From NCBI GenBank assembly GCA_902777325.1, contig CACYTH010000022.1, positions 17,376 to 81,375 on the forward strand: 64,000 bases of DNA, in the 5' to 3' direction. Origin of the DNA: an uncultured Coriobacteriaceae bacterium (lineage in GTDB: Bacteria > Actinomycetota > Coriobacteriia > Coriobacteriales > Atopobiaceae). This document shows, piece by piece, positions 24,536 to 32,793 of this stretch (positions within the stretch are counted from its first letter, which is position 1; the number at the start of each line of letters is the position of its first letter). Both the position numbers and the translations under genes were made by a program. The notes below the pieces were generated by a model that had not been told where the DNA came from, ran no database searches, and saw only the letters and a list, made by a program, of their open reading frames with translations.

Positions 24536-25921
24536 ATGGAGAAGAAGCTAGCAACGCCCTCGGTACTGCGCAACTTTGCCATCGGCCAGTTGGGCTGGGC
24601 GCTTTTGTCGGGCGTGGTCAGCAACTGGCTGCTGTACTTTTACATGCCCAGCGAGGAGACCATTGCCGCGGGCATGCCGCTCTTTATCACGCAGGGCATC
24701 GTGTTTGCCGGCATGACCATCATCGGACTGATCACGGCGCTCTGCCGCCTGGTCGACGGCTTCATCGACCCCTTCATCGCGAGCAAGTCCGACTCGCTCA
24801 ACCACCCCCTCGGCCGCCGCATTCCCTTCCTGCGCTGGTTTGCCATTCCCTTTGGCATCATGACGGTGGTCGTCTTCACGGTGCCGGGCCTTGGTGGCGA
24901 GGTCTTTAACGACGTGGCCCTGCTCGTGTGCCTGGTGGCCTTCTACGTGACGCTCTCGCTGTACTGCACGCCCTTCAACGCGCTGATCCCCGAGCTCGGC
25001 CGCACGCAGGAGCTGCGCGTCAACATCTCCACCTACATCTCGGTGACCTACTTCCTCGGCACGGCCTTCGCCTACCTGGTGCCCACCATCGCGGGCGTCT
25101 TCGAGGGTGCCTTCGGCATCGCCAACTCCTACCGCATCACCGTGGCCATCCTCGCCGCCGTCGCGGTTGCCTGCATGCTCGTGCCCGCCTACACCATCGA
25201 CGAGAACCTCTACGCCGAGACCGAGCCCTCCACCACCCCCATGGGCGCCTCGGTCATGAAGACCTTCTCCAACAAGCAGTTCCAGGTCTTCGAGGTCTCC
25301 GACATCCTGTACTGGGTGGCCATCACCATGTTCCAGACGGGCATGCCCTTCTACGTGACGAGCCTTATGGGCCTCGACGAGTCGATGAACTTCGTCCTGT
25401 TTGCCGGCATGACGCTCGTAAGTCTCCTGTTCTACGCCCCGGTCAACATCATGGCCAAGAAGATCGGCAAGAAGCGCCTCGTGGCCTTCGCGTTCTTCTT
25501 CTTCTGCGTCGCGTTTGCCATCACCAGCGTGTGCGGCAAGTTTGGCATCCCCGCCCTGGTGTGGGGCGGCGCGGTTGCGGTGCTCGCCGCCATCCCCATG
25601 GCCGTGCTCGGCATCCTTCCGCAGGCCGTGCTTGCCGACATCGCCGAGTTCGACGCCGTCAACACCGGCGAGAACCGCGAGGGCATGTTCTACGCCGCCC
25701 GCACCTTCTCCATGACGCTGGGCCAGTCGCTCGCCATGATCCTGTTCTCCTCCATCGCCACGATGGGCGCCGGTGGCATCGGGTATCGCGCCACGGCCCT
25801 GGTGGCCACGGCCTTCTGCCTGCTTGGCGGCCTGGTCTTCCTGCGCTATGACGAGGGCGGCGTGCTCAAGGTGATCACCGCCCACACCGAGGCCCTCACC
25901 GGCTTCTCCGAGAAGGAGTAA
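24536..25921 (+). CDS. GPH-family glycoside:cation symporter
   Basis: 461 residues with about twelve membrane helices. The N-terminal part contains RLVDGFIDPFIASKSDSLNH and GRRIPFLRWFAIPFG, the signature of the glycoside-pentoside-hexuronide family (MelB, LacS, XylP), where the Asp residues of helix II bind the coupling cation. QAVLADIAEFDAVNTGENREGMFYAARTFS is the typical segment in helices X-XI. It lies between tetR and a GH36 alpha-galactosidase (3-bp gap), so it most likely imports melibiose, raffinose or a related galactoside with Na+ or H+. Confidence 0.9.
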   Translation: MEKKLATPSVLRNFAIGQLGWALLSGVVSNWLLYFYMPSEETIAAGMPLFITQGIVFAGMTIIGLITALCRLVDGFIDPFIASKSDSLNHPLGRRIPFLRWFAIPFGIMTVVVFTVPGLGGEVFNDVALLVCLVAFYVTLSLYCTPFNALIPELGRTQELRVNISTYISVTYFLGTAFAYLVPTIAGVFEGAFGIANSYRITVAILAAVAVACMLVPAYTIDENLYAETEPSTTPMGASVMKTFSNKQFQVFEVSDILYWVAITMFQTGMPFYVTSLMGLDESMNFVLFAGMTLVSLLFYAPVNIMAKKIGKKRLVAFAFFFFCVAFAITSVCGKFGIPALVWGGAVAVLAAIPMAVLGILPQAVLADIAEFDAVNTGENREGMFYAARTFSMTLGQSLAMILFSSIATMGAGGIGYRATALVATAFCLLGGLVFLRYDEGGVLKVITAHTEALTGFSEKE

Positions 25922-25924
25922 CCC

Positions 25925-27526
25925 ATGGCAGACGTCGAGGTCAGCTATCGCGTGCGCTACCGCGCGGACGGTGCCGAGCGCGAGGTGCGCGTTGACGGGC
26001 GGGGTGTCGCGCGCCCTGCCGACGCGGCGCGCGAGCTGGGGCTGTCCACCGTCCGTGGCAGCCAGGTGCGGCGCGTCAGGGTCTGCCCTGAGCGCGACCT
26101 GACGGTGCTCGGCGTTGAGGCATGCCTTGTGGTGGACTATGCCGGCGCCGACGCGCTCTTCCTCAACGGCTACAACTCGTGGACGGACAGCTGGGAGCGC
26201 ACGCCCTCCGCGCGCATGCGCGGCCTGGCGCGGGTGCCCAGGGCCGTCGTGGACAAGTGGGTGCTTGACGGCTCGGGAGACTACCGCTTTACGCGCGAGG
26301 ACGAGCGCCTGGGGCACCAACATGGCTTTGGCTATGGCTACCTGCGCTTTGGCGACGAGGTGCTGCTGGTGGGATCGCTCTCCGAGGACAGCGGCTACAC
26401 CACCCTGTGGGAGGACTTCCATCACTCCACGCTCACGCTGGAGAAGGAGCCTCCTGCCCACGCGCTCGCCGCTGGCGAGAAGGTCGAGCTCATGTCCTTT
26501 GCGCTCATCGAGGGTTCGCTTGACGAGGCGGTGGAACGCTGGCTCGCCCTTGCCGGCGTCACGGCGCGTCCCGCGGCCCCGCTGGTCGGCTTCTCGAGCT
26601 GGTACCGCTACTACCAGGACATCTCGGGCGAGCGCCTGGCCACGGACCTTGCCGCCATGCGCGAGCTGCTTGGCGGGCGCGACCTCGGTGGGTGCACGCC
26701 GATCTTCCAGATCGACGACGGGCACGCGCTGATTGGTGACTGGCTCGACACCGATGCCGAGCGTTTCCCCGAGGGCCTGGCGCCGTTCGCCCGTCAGATT
26801 GGCGACGCGGGCATGCTGGCCGGCCTCTGGCTGGCCCCCTTCGTGTGCGAGCGGGAGTCCCGCATCTGCGCCGAGCATCCCGACTGGCTCCAGCGTGACG
26901 AGACGGGCGAGGCGCCGCTTGCCGGCAGCAACTGGAGCGGCTACCACGCGCTCGACACCCTCAACCCCGAAGTGCGTGCCTACGTGCGCGAGGTGATGCG
27001 CACCGTCACGCAGGAGTGGGGCTTCAAGTTCCTCAAGCTGGACTTCCTCTTTGCGGCGTGCCTCCTGCCCCGAGGCGGCATGAACCGCGGCCAGCTCATG
27101 GCGGACGCGCTCGACCTCCTGCGCGACTCCGTTGCCGACGACGTCTCCTTTGACCTGTGCGGTGTGCCCCTGATGTCTGCGTTCGGACGCACCGAGTACT
27201 GCCGCATCGGCTGCGACGTGGGTCTGGACTGGGACGACGTGCCCTACATGCGGCTTTTGCACCGCGAGCGCGTGAGCACCAAGCGCAGCCTCCACAACAC
27301 GCGTGGCCGCGCGCACCTGGACGGGCGCGCCTTCCGCAACGACCCCGACGTCTTCTTCCTGCGCCATGACGTGGAGCTCACTGACGTGCAGAGGAGCGAC
27401 CTCATTGGCGCCGACGCTGCCCTTGGCGGGATGTTCCTCACCTCCGACGACGTCAGCGCGTGGGACGAGCGCCAGCGCCTCGCCTACGACCGCGCGCTGG
27501 CCGTCTTTGTCGGCCGCAGCAAATAG
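25925..27526 (+). CDS. GH36-type alpha-galactosidase
   Basis: 533 residues, shorter than the usual 700-730 of GH36, mostly through a reduced N-terminal beta domain. The catalytic barrel is clear: GFSSWYRYYQDIS, IFQIDDG, then LKLDFLF with the nucleophile at Asp373, and CRIGCDVGLDW with the acid/base at Asp431. Loop FLNGYNSWTDSWE lies in the N-terminal domain. No signal peptide, so it acts in the cytoplasm on sugars brought in by the GPH transporter, cutting terminal alpha-galactose (raffinose, melibiose). The KLDF rather than KWD motif is like the shorter GH36 subgroup. Three-bp spacing to the transporter. Confidence 0.88.
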   Translation: MADVEVSYRVRYRADGAEREVRVDGRGVARPADAARELGLSTVRGSQVRRVRVCPERDLTVLGVEACLVVDYAGADALFLNGYNSWTDSWERTPSARMRGLARVPRAVVDKWVLDGSGDYRFTREDERLGHQHGFGYGYLRFGDEVLLVGSLSEDSGYTTLWEDFHHSTLTLEKEPPAHALAAGEKVELMSFALIEGSLDEAVERWLALAGVTARPAAPLVGFSSWYRYYQDISGERLATDLAAMRELLGGRDLGGCTPIFQIDDGHALIGDWLDTDAERFPEGLAPFARQIGDAGMLAGLWLAPFVCERESRICAEHPDWLQRDETGEAPLAGSNWSGYHALDTLNPEVRAYVREVMRTVTQEWGFKFLKLDFLFAACLLPRGGMNRGQLMADALDLLRDSVADDVSFDLCGVPLMSAFGRTEYCRIGCDVGLDWDDVPYMRLLHRERVSTKRSLHNTRGRAHLDGRAFRNDPDVFFLRHDVELTDVQRSDLIGADAALGGMFLTSDDVSAWDERQRLAYDRALAVFVGRSK

Positions 27527-27566
27527 GTGATGCGCCAGCTCTTAGGGAGAAAGCGTGCCAAAAGCA

Positions 27567-27596
27567 ACGTGGGGGTGGCTGCTGCCACCCCCACGT
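27567..27596. terminator. Bidirectional terminator between GH36 gene and hypA
   Basis: ACGTGGGGGTGGC (27567-27579), loop TGCT, GCCACCCCCACGT (27584-27596). On the minus strand it is followed by TTGCTTTTGG, so it mainly terminates the hyp genes. Confidence 0.8.
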
Positions 27597-27610
27597 CATT
27601 AGAGGCGGTG

Positions 27611-27955
27611 CTACCACCCCTCCACCGTGTCGATCTCGGCCTCGTTGCCGCGCAACAGCACGGTGTCCGGGCTGCCGCAGTGCGGGCATATCTTGCCATG
27701 CGCCACGGTGGGGTAGGTGCGTCCGCAGGCATTGCAGACGGTGACGGCGTCCACCTGCACGATGTCGAGCTCGGCGCCGGAGAGCAGCTCGGATCGGTCC
27801 GCCGCCCAACGCCAGCAGTCCAGCAGGTAGTCGGGCAGCACGCCCGAGACCTCGCCCAGATTGAGCGTGACCCGCGAGATGTGGGCCAGCTCGTTGGCAT
27901 GGCCCACACTCTCGAGGGTCTCTATCATGTGAAAGACGATGCCCAGCTCGTGCAC
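27611..27955 (-). CDS. hypA: Hydrogenase/urease nickel chaperone HypA
   Basis: 114 residues with the GTG at 27955 as start, because HypA must begin M-His-Glu with His2 as nickel ligand and this codon is followed by HELGIVFHMIETL; GGAGG is well placed. The zinc site is C74-x-x-C77 (CNACG) and C90-x-x-C93 (CPHCG). HypA and HypB deliver nickel to [NiFe]-hydrogenase or other nickel enzymes. It follows the large Fe-S/FAD gene by 17 bp on the same strand, with hypB further upstream. The other hyp genes are not in the window. Confidence 0.93.
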   Translation of the reverse strand: MHELGIVFHMIETLESVGHANELAHISRVTLNLGEVSGVLPDYLLDCWRWAADRSELLSGAELDIVQVDAVTVCNACGRTYPTVAHGKICPHCGSPDTVLLRGNEAEIDTVEGW

Positions 27956-27972
27956 GGACGCCTCCGCCTGAC

Positions 27973-30900
27973 CTAGCGCTCGCTGCGCTTGTTGCGCAGG
28001 ATCTTGATGCCACGCTTGGCCGCGTAGGGCAGCACGGCCTTCACCTTGTCCTCGCTCCTCCACATGCGGCTCGCCTCGGGCATGTCGCGCGTGAGGTGGA
28101 TGGCGTCAAACTCGCAGCGCGTGGTGCACAGGCCGCAGCCGATGCACTTGTTGGTGTCCACGATGGAGGCTCCGCAGGAGAGGCAGCGCGCGGTCTCGAG
28201 CCTGATCTGCTCCTCGGTCAGCTCGCGGGTGGGGTCGTCCCAGTTGTGGGCGAGCGTCTCCACCTTGGCGCAGGCCGGTATCTGGCGTCCGGCGCGGTCG
28301 TACTGGTCGATGGCCAGGCTGATGTTGGTCTTGTCCAGTTCCACGTAGTGGCGCTGGTTGCGGGAGAGGGTGAGCGAGGAGCCCGTCTGCACGAAGCGGT
28401 GCAGGCTGACGGCGGCCTCGTGGCCCGCGGCCACGGCGTCGATGATGAAGCGCGGGCCGGTGTACGCGTCGCCGCCCACGAAGACGTCGGGCTGCGCCGT
28501 CTGGTAGGTCTTGGCGTCTGCGAGGGCGCGACCACCGCGGTCGAGCTCAACGGACTCGCCGTCCAGCAGGCTGCCCCACTCGATGGCCTGCCCGATGGCA
28601 AACACGACGTTGTCGCAGGCCAGGACCTTGGTGTCGGCCTCGTCGTAGATGGGGGAGAAGCGTCCCTCCTCGTCGTAAGTTCGCGTGCAGCGCTTGAGGC
28701 GCACGCCGCAGACCGCGCCGCTCGCGTCCAGCTCGACGGCCACGGGACCCCAGCCGTTGTCCACGGCAACGCCGTCCTCCTCGGCCTCCACGACCTCGTG
28801 CGGCAGGGCAGGCATCTCGTCGCGCTGCTCGAGGCAGACCATCGTGACGGCATCGGCGCCGCAGCGCACCGACACGCGTGCCGCGTCGATGGCCACGTTG
28901 CCACCACCGATGACCACCGTGCGGCCGCTCACCTCGTGAGCGGGGTCGGCCAGAGCCGTCCGCAGGAACTCGACCGCCGTGGTGACGCCGTCGGCATCCT
29001 CGCCGGGCACGCCCGCAAGGCGGCTTCCCTGTGCGCCAATGGCGAGGTAGAAGGCCATAAAGCCCTGCTCGCGCAGCTCGGCCAGCGTCACGTCGCGGCC
29101 CACCTCCACGCCGCAGCGGATCTCCACGCCCATCTCGCGCAGCACGTCGATCTCTGCGGCCACCACGTCCTTGGGCAGCTTGTAGCTGGGGATGCCGTAG
29201 GTCATCATGCCGCCGGGCAGCGCGTCGCGCTCGAAGACGACGGGGTTGTAGCCCATGTTGGCCAGGTAATAGGCACAGCTGAGGCCTGCCGGGCCGGCGC
29301 CGATGACGGCGATCTTCTCGGGCAGGCGGCCGCGCGTCGACGGGATGACCGGCTCGGGCACGTAGCGGTGCTCGGCCTCGAGGTCCTTCTGGGCGATGAA
29401 GCGCTTGACGTCGTCGATAGCCACGGCGTCATCCACCACGCCGCGCGTGCATGCGGCCTCGCAGCGCTTGTTGCACACGCGTCCGCACACGGCGGGGAAG
29501 GGGTTCTCCTTCTTGATGAGCGCCAGCGCGTCACGGTAGCGACCCTGGGCGGCCAGGCGCAGGTAGCCCTGTACCGAGATGTGCGCCGGGCAGGCGACCT
29601 TGCAGGGGGCTGTGCCGGTGTCGTGGGTCTCGATGCGGTTGTTGTCCTTGTAGTCCCAGTCCCAGTCGTCCTCGCCCCAGCTGCGGGCGTCGGGCAGCGG
29701 CTGCACGGGGTACTCGACCGTGCTGCCGTCGGCACGGCGGAGCTTCTGTCCCAGCTGCACGGCGCCCGCCGGGCAGACCTCCACGCAGCCCGCGCAGGCT
29801 ACGCACTTCTCGGCGTCGACATGGGCGCGGTAGGCGCTGGCGCTCATGTTGGGCGTGTTGAAGAGCTGGCTCGTGCGCAGCGCGTAGCAGACCGAGACGT
29901 CGCAGTTGCAGATGGCGAAGATCTTCTCCTCGCCGTCGATGTTGGTGATCTGGTGCACGTAGCCGTTCTTCTCGGCCTGCAGCAGGATGTCGATGACCTC
30001 GTCGTACGTCACGTAGTGGCCCTTGCCCGTCTCGACGCAGTAGTCGGCCATGTCGCCCACGCCGATGCACCAGTTCTGCGGGTCGCGGCCGCCGTTGTCG
30101 CCACGGGCGCGCTCGGCCACCGCGCAGCTGCAGGCGCCGGCGGAGTAGTGGTCGTACTTCTTGAGCCAGTGGGAGAGGTGCTCGACCGAGGCGGTCACGT
30201 TCTCCTGGCGTATGGCGTGCTCGACCGGTATGACGTGCATGCCGATGCCCGCGCCTCCGGGCGGGACCATCTTGGTCGCCACGGTGAGCGGCAGGTAGGT
30301 CATGTTGTCAAAGAAGGTACCGATCTCGGGGTGCTCCTCCATCTGGCGCTGGTTCATGACCGTGAACTCGGCGGAGCCGGGGACGAACATAGGCAGCACG
30401 TAGCGCTTGGCGTGCTCGGGGTTCTTGCCGTCGAGGTTCTCCCAGTTGTACTCGATGATGCCCTTGATGCACATCTGGTCGAGCAGCTCCTGCACGCGCT
30501 CGGTGGGCATGCCGCAACCGGCCACCACCTGCTCGAAGGTCTCGGGCACGCGCACCTTCATGTGCTTGGTGAGCTCGGCCTCCTCCTCGGTCATCACGCT
30601 GGCGATGCCCCAGTAGTCGGGGGAGTCGGCGGTCATCTTCTCAAGGCCGAGCTTGACGGGGATGCGGTCGGTGATCTTCTTGCCCTCGCGCATGACGCCC
30701 GGCTTGACGGGCAGCTTGGAGGCGGGGCCGCCCTTGCCCATGGCCTCCTTCATGGAGCGACCCGTGTCACCCTCGGGGCGCCAGTGCGTTGCCGTGTCGT
30801 TCTCGGAGTAGTACTCCTCGGCGATCATGCGCAGCGGCTCGCCGTTGGGCGCGGTGGTGGGGATGACGTTGCGTGCGGCCAGCTCGTCGTCGCTCATGCC

Positions 30901-30996
30901 GGCGCGCATGGCCTCTGCGCGCTCCTCGACGCTTGCGCCGCCATAGGGCTCCTTGGGACGTCCGGTCGCGTTGTCGGGGCGTAGGCTCTTGTCCAT
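27973..30996 (-). CDS. Large Fe-S/FAD oxidoreductase: ferredoxin modules with a GltD-type NAD(P)H domain
   Basis: 1007 residues, start at 30996 (GGAGAGG upstream). Residues 1-390 form an unusual N-terminal region with a winged-helix-like part (about 135-185) and conserved cysteines (CSCAVAER, NWCIGVGD, CNCDVSVC), followed by a ferredoxin motif CVACAGCVEVCP (398-409). Residues about 460-530 are the GltD/DPD-type Fe-S domain (CKVACPAHISVQGY, CGRVCNKRCEAAC). A FAD site is at 563-575 (IAVIGAGPAGLSC) and an NAD(P) site at VVIGGGNVAIDAAR. The C-terminus ends in a further 4Fe-4S set (CIGCGLCTTRC). Such proteins carry electrons between NAD(P)H and ferredoxin or a hydrogenase. Its position between hypB and hypA suggests a hydrogenase link, but the physiological partner is unknown. 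Confidence 0.82.
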   Translation of the reverse strand: MDKSLRPDNATGRPKEPYGGASVEERAEAMRAGMSDDELAARNVIPTTAPNGEPLRMIAEEYYSENDTATHWRPEGDTGRSMKEAMGKGGPASKLPVKPGVMREGKKITDRIPVKLGLEKMTADSPDYWGIASVMTEEEAELTKHMKVRVPETFEQVVAGCGMPTERVQELLDQMCIKGIIEYNWENLDGKNPEHAKRYVLPMFVPGSAEFTVMNQRQMEEHPEIGTFFDNMTYLPLTVATKMVPPGGAGIGMHVIPVEHAIRQENVTASVEHLSHWLKKYDHYSAGACSCAVAERARGDNGGRDPQNWCIGVGDMADYCVETGKGHYVTYDEVIDILLQAEKNGYVHQITNIDGEEKIFAICNCDVSVCYALRTSQLFNTPNMSASAYRAHVDAEKCVACAGCVEVCPAGAVQLGQKLRRADGSTVEYPVQPLPDARSWGEDDWDWDYKDNNRIETHDTGTAPCKVACPAHISVQGYLRLAAQGRYRDALALIKKENPFPAVCGRVCNKRCEAACTRGVVDDAVAIDDVKRFIAQKDLEAEHRYVPEPVIPSTRGRLPEKIAVIGAGPAGLSCAYYLANMGYNPVVFERDALPGGMMTYGIPSYKLPKDVVAAEIDVLREMGVEIRCGVEVGRDVTLAELREQGFMAFYLAIGAQGSRLAGVPGEDADGVTTAVEFLRTALADPAHEVSGRTVVIGGGNVAIDAARVSVRCGADAVTMVCLEQRDEMPALPHEVVEAEEDGVAVDNGWGPVAVELDASGAVCGVRLKRCTRTYDEEGRFSPIYDEADTKVLACDNVVFAIGQAIEWGSLLDGESVELDRGGRALADAKTYQTAQPDVFVGGDAYTGPRFIIDAVAAGHEAAVSLHRFVQTGSSLTLSRNQRHYVELDKTNISLAIDQYDRAGRQIPACAKVETLAHNWDDPTRELTEEQIRLETARCLSCGASIVDTNKCIGCGLCTTRCEFDAIHLTRDMPEASRMWRSEDKVKAVLPYAAKRGIKILRNKRSER

Positions 30997-31131
30997 GGGT
31001 CCTCTCCTTGTGGGCTCGTTGGTGCTGGTGTGTCGTGTCTGCTGCCGCCCGTGGCTGCGGGCGTGGGTGACGGCTTTGAGGTGCCGTCTGTCGGCGCGTT
31101 GCCCCCTGCGCGGTGCCGACCGCATGTGGCG

Positions 31132-31800
31132 CTATGCCTGCCAGGCTCGTACGGCCTCGCGCAGCCAGCTCGTCCATGCGTCCATGCCCTCGCCCGTCTT
31201 GGCAGAGAGCGGCAGGATCTGTGCGCGCGGGTTGCGCAGGCGCACGTTCTCCTCGAAGCGTGCGAGGTCGAAGTCGAAGTAGGGGGCCACGTCTATCTTG
31301 GAGACGATGACGAGGTCGCTCACCTCGAACATCAGCGGGTACTTGAGCGGCTTGTCGTGGCCTTCTGGCGTCGAGAGGATCATGACCTTCTTGGCGGCCC
31401 CGGTGTCGAACTCCGCCGGGCAGATGAGGTTGCCCACGTTCTCGAGAAAGACGAGGTCAAGCCCTTGGGTGCCCAGCTCGCGCAGGCCCTGCTCGCACAT
31501 GGCGGCGTCCAGGTGGCACATCCCCCCGGTGTGCAGCTGGACGGCCCTCGCGCCGTGGTCTCGCACGGTGTAGGCATCCACGTCGGAGTCGACGTCGGCC
31601 TCCATCACGCCGATGGACAGCTCGTCTGCCAGCGCGTCGAGGGTGGCGGACAATAGCGTCGTCTTGCCCGACCCGGGCGAGCTCATGAGGTTGATGAGCA
31701 GGCACTTCTCGTCGTGAAGGCGCTCTCGCAGCGCCGCGGCGGCGCGGTCGTTGTTGGCGAGCACGTCCTCCTTGACCTCGATGACCTTGATGCGTTCCAT
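31132..31800 (-). CDS. hypB: Hydrogenase nickel incorporation GTPase HypB
   Basis: 222 residues. P-loop SSPGSGKTT (40-48); switch region EADVDSDVDA; the GGMCHLDAAM segment has Cys and His residues that bind metal at the dimer interface; NLICPAEFDTG and SKIDVAPYF complete the SIMIBI GTPase fold. A long N-terminal His-rich tail, present in some HypB proteins, is absent. HypB uses GTP to load nickel from HypA into hydrogenase. About 135 bp separate it from the downstream Fe-S/FAD gene. Confidence 0.94.
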   Translation of the reverse strand: MERIKVIEVKEDVLANNDRAAAALRERLHDEKCLLINLMSSPGSGKTTLLSATLDALADELSIGVMEADVDSDVDAYTVRDHGARAVQLHTGGMCHLDAAMCEQGLRELGTQGLDLVFLENVGNLICPAEFDTGAAKKVMILSTPEGHDKPLKYPLMFEVSDLVIVSKIDVAPYFDFDLARFEENVRLRNPRAQILPLSAKTGEGMDAWTSWLREAVRAWQA

Positions 31801-31848
31801 GGCGCTCCTCTCGTGTTGCTTAGCACGTCAATATGATAGCGCGCAGGC

Positions 31849-31876
31849 GGGCCGCTCGCCTTGCGACGAGCGGCCC
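31849..31876. terminator. Stem-loop between cyclophilin gene and hypB
   Basis: GGGCCGCTCG (31849-31858), short loop, CGAGCGGCCC (31867-31876). There is no T-run on either strand, so termination would be weak; it could also protect the 3' end of the cyclophilin transcript. Confidence 0.5.
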
Positions 31877-31914
31877 GTGGTTTGGGACCCTATGTGTCAG
31901 CGGGACCTTGAGTG

Positions 31915-32604
31915 TCAGTCATCCATCTTTATGGACGTGATCTTGGGCTGGTCGGCAGGGGCGACCGTGCCATTGCCGTCCTGCACGGGCGTCTTCTCGG
32001 CGATCGCGTCCACGACCTCCATGCCCTCGGTGACCTTGCCGAAGGCGGCGTACTCGCCGTCGAGGTGCTCGGCGTCCTGATGCATGATGAAGAACTGCGA
32101 GCTGGCGGAGTCGGGGTCTTGGGCACGAGCCATGGAGATGACGCCGCGCTTGTGCTGCTGGGCGTTGGTGACGCCGTTGGAGCTGAACTCGCCCTTGATG
32201 GTGCGCGAGGAGCCGCCCGTGCCGTCGCCGTTGGGGTCGCCGCCCTGGATCATGAAGCCCTCGATGACGCGATGGAAGGTGAGCCCGTCATAGAAGCCGT
32301 CGTTGGCGAGCTGGGCGAAGTTGCTCACGGTGATCGGGGCGTTGTCGGCATTGAGCTTGAGCTTGATGGTGCCGAAGCCTTCGACCTCGATGGTGGCGTG
32401 GTGGATGCCGCTGTCGTAGCCGTTGTCCAGCGGGCTGGTGATGGCGCCGGTGTTAAGGTCGGTGGCAGAGGTGTCGGAGGACGCGTCGTCAGACGTGGTC
32501 TCAGCGGGAATGGTGTCGGTGCCGCCACAGCCGATGAGCGTCAGTGACGCGAGGACGCCCATGGAGACGTCTAGGAAGCTGCGGCGCGTAATGGGGGAGG
32601 GCAT
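31915..32604 (-). CDS. Cyclophilin-type peptidyl-prolyl isomerase lipoprotein
   Basis: 229 residues from the ATG at 32604 (GGAG is seven bases upstream and overlaps an alternative ATG at 32616). The N-terminus has a twin-arginine pattern (ITRRSFLD, Arg7-Arg8), a hydrophobic stretch and a lipobox LIGC with Cys26, so it is probably a Tat-exported lipoprotein. Then a Ser/Thr/Asp linker and the cyclophilin domain: TFHRVIEGFMIQGGDP, SSQFFIMHQD, and AFGKVTEGMEVVDAI, holding the Arg, Phe and Gln residues of the active site. It would speed folding of exported proteins at the cell surface. Confidence 0.9.
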   Translation of the reverse strand: MPSPITRRSFLDVSMGVLASLTLIGCGGTDTIPAETTSDDASSDTSATDLNTGAITSPLDNGYDSGIHHATIEVEGFGTIKLKLNADNAPITVSNFAQLANDGFYDGLTFHRVIEGFMIQGGDPNGDGTGGSSRTIKGEFSSNGVTNAQQHKRGVISMARAQDPDSASSQFFIMHQDAEHLDGEYAAFGKVTEGMEVVDAIAEKTPVQDGNGTVAPADQPKITSIKMDD

Positions 32605-32793
32605 GGTGAACTCCATCTGCTGCGATTAATGTTCCATGGGAAAGGATACCCACATGACCAGACGGTAATGTCAGGCCACGCTCAGGTTGGGTCAACGGTC
32701 GGGATGCCTTCGGCGAGCGACCGATAGTGTGGTGAGCCTGTGAGAAGGGCGTGTGCAGTTGATGGACGGCCCATGCGGCCGCGCGAGGATGCG

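Noticed and set aside
24548..27367. A 939-codon open frame on the minus strand
   Set aside because: It lies opposite the GPH transporter and GH36 genes, has no homologue-like motif, and results from strong third-position GC bias in the real genes.
28096..30984. A 962-codon open frame on the plus strand
   Set aside because: Antisense shadow of the Fe-S/FAD oxidoreductase; composition (His, Ala, Asp, Val) is typical of such shadows.
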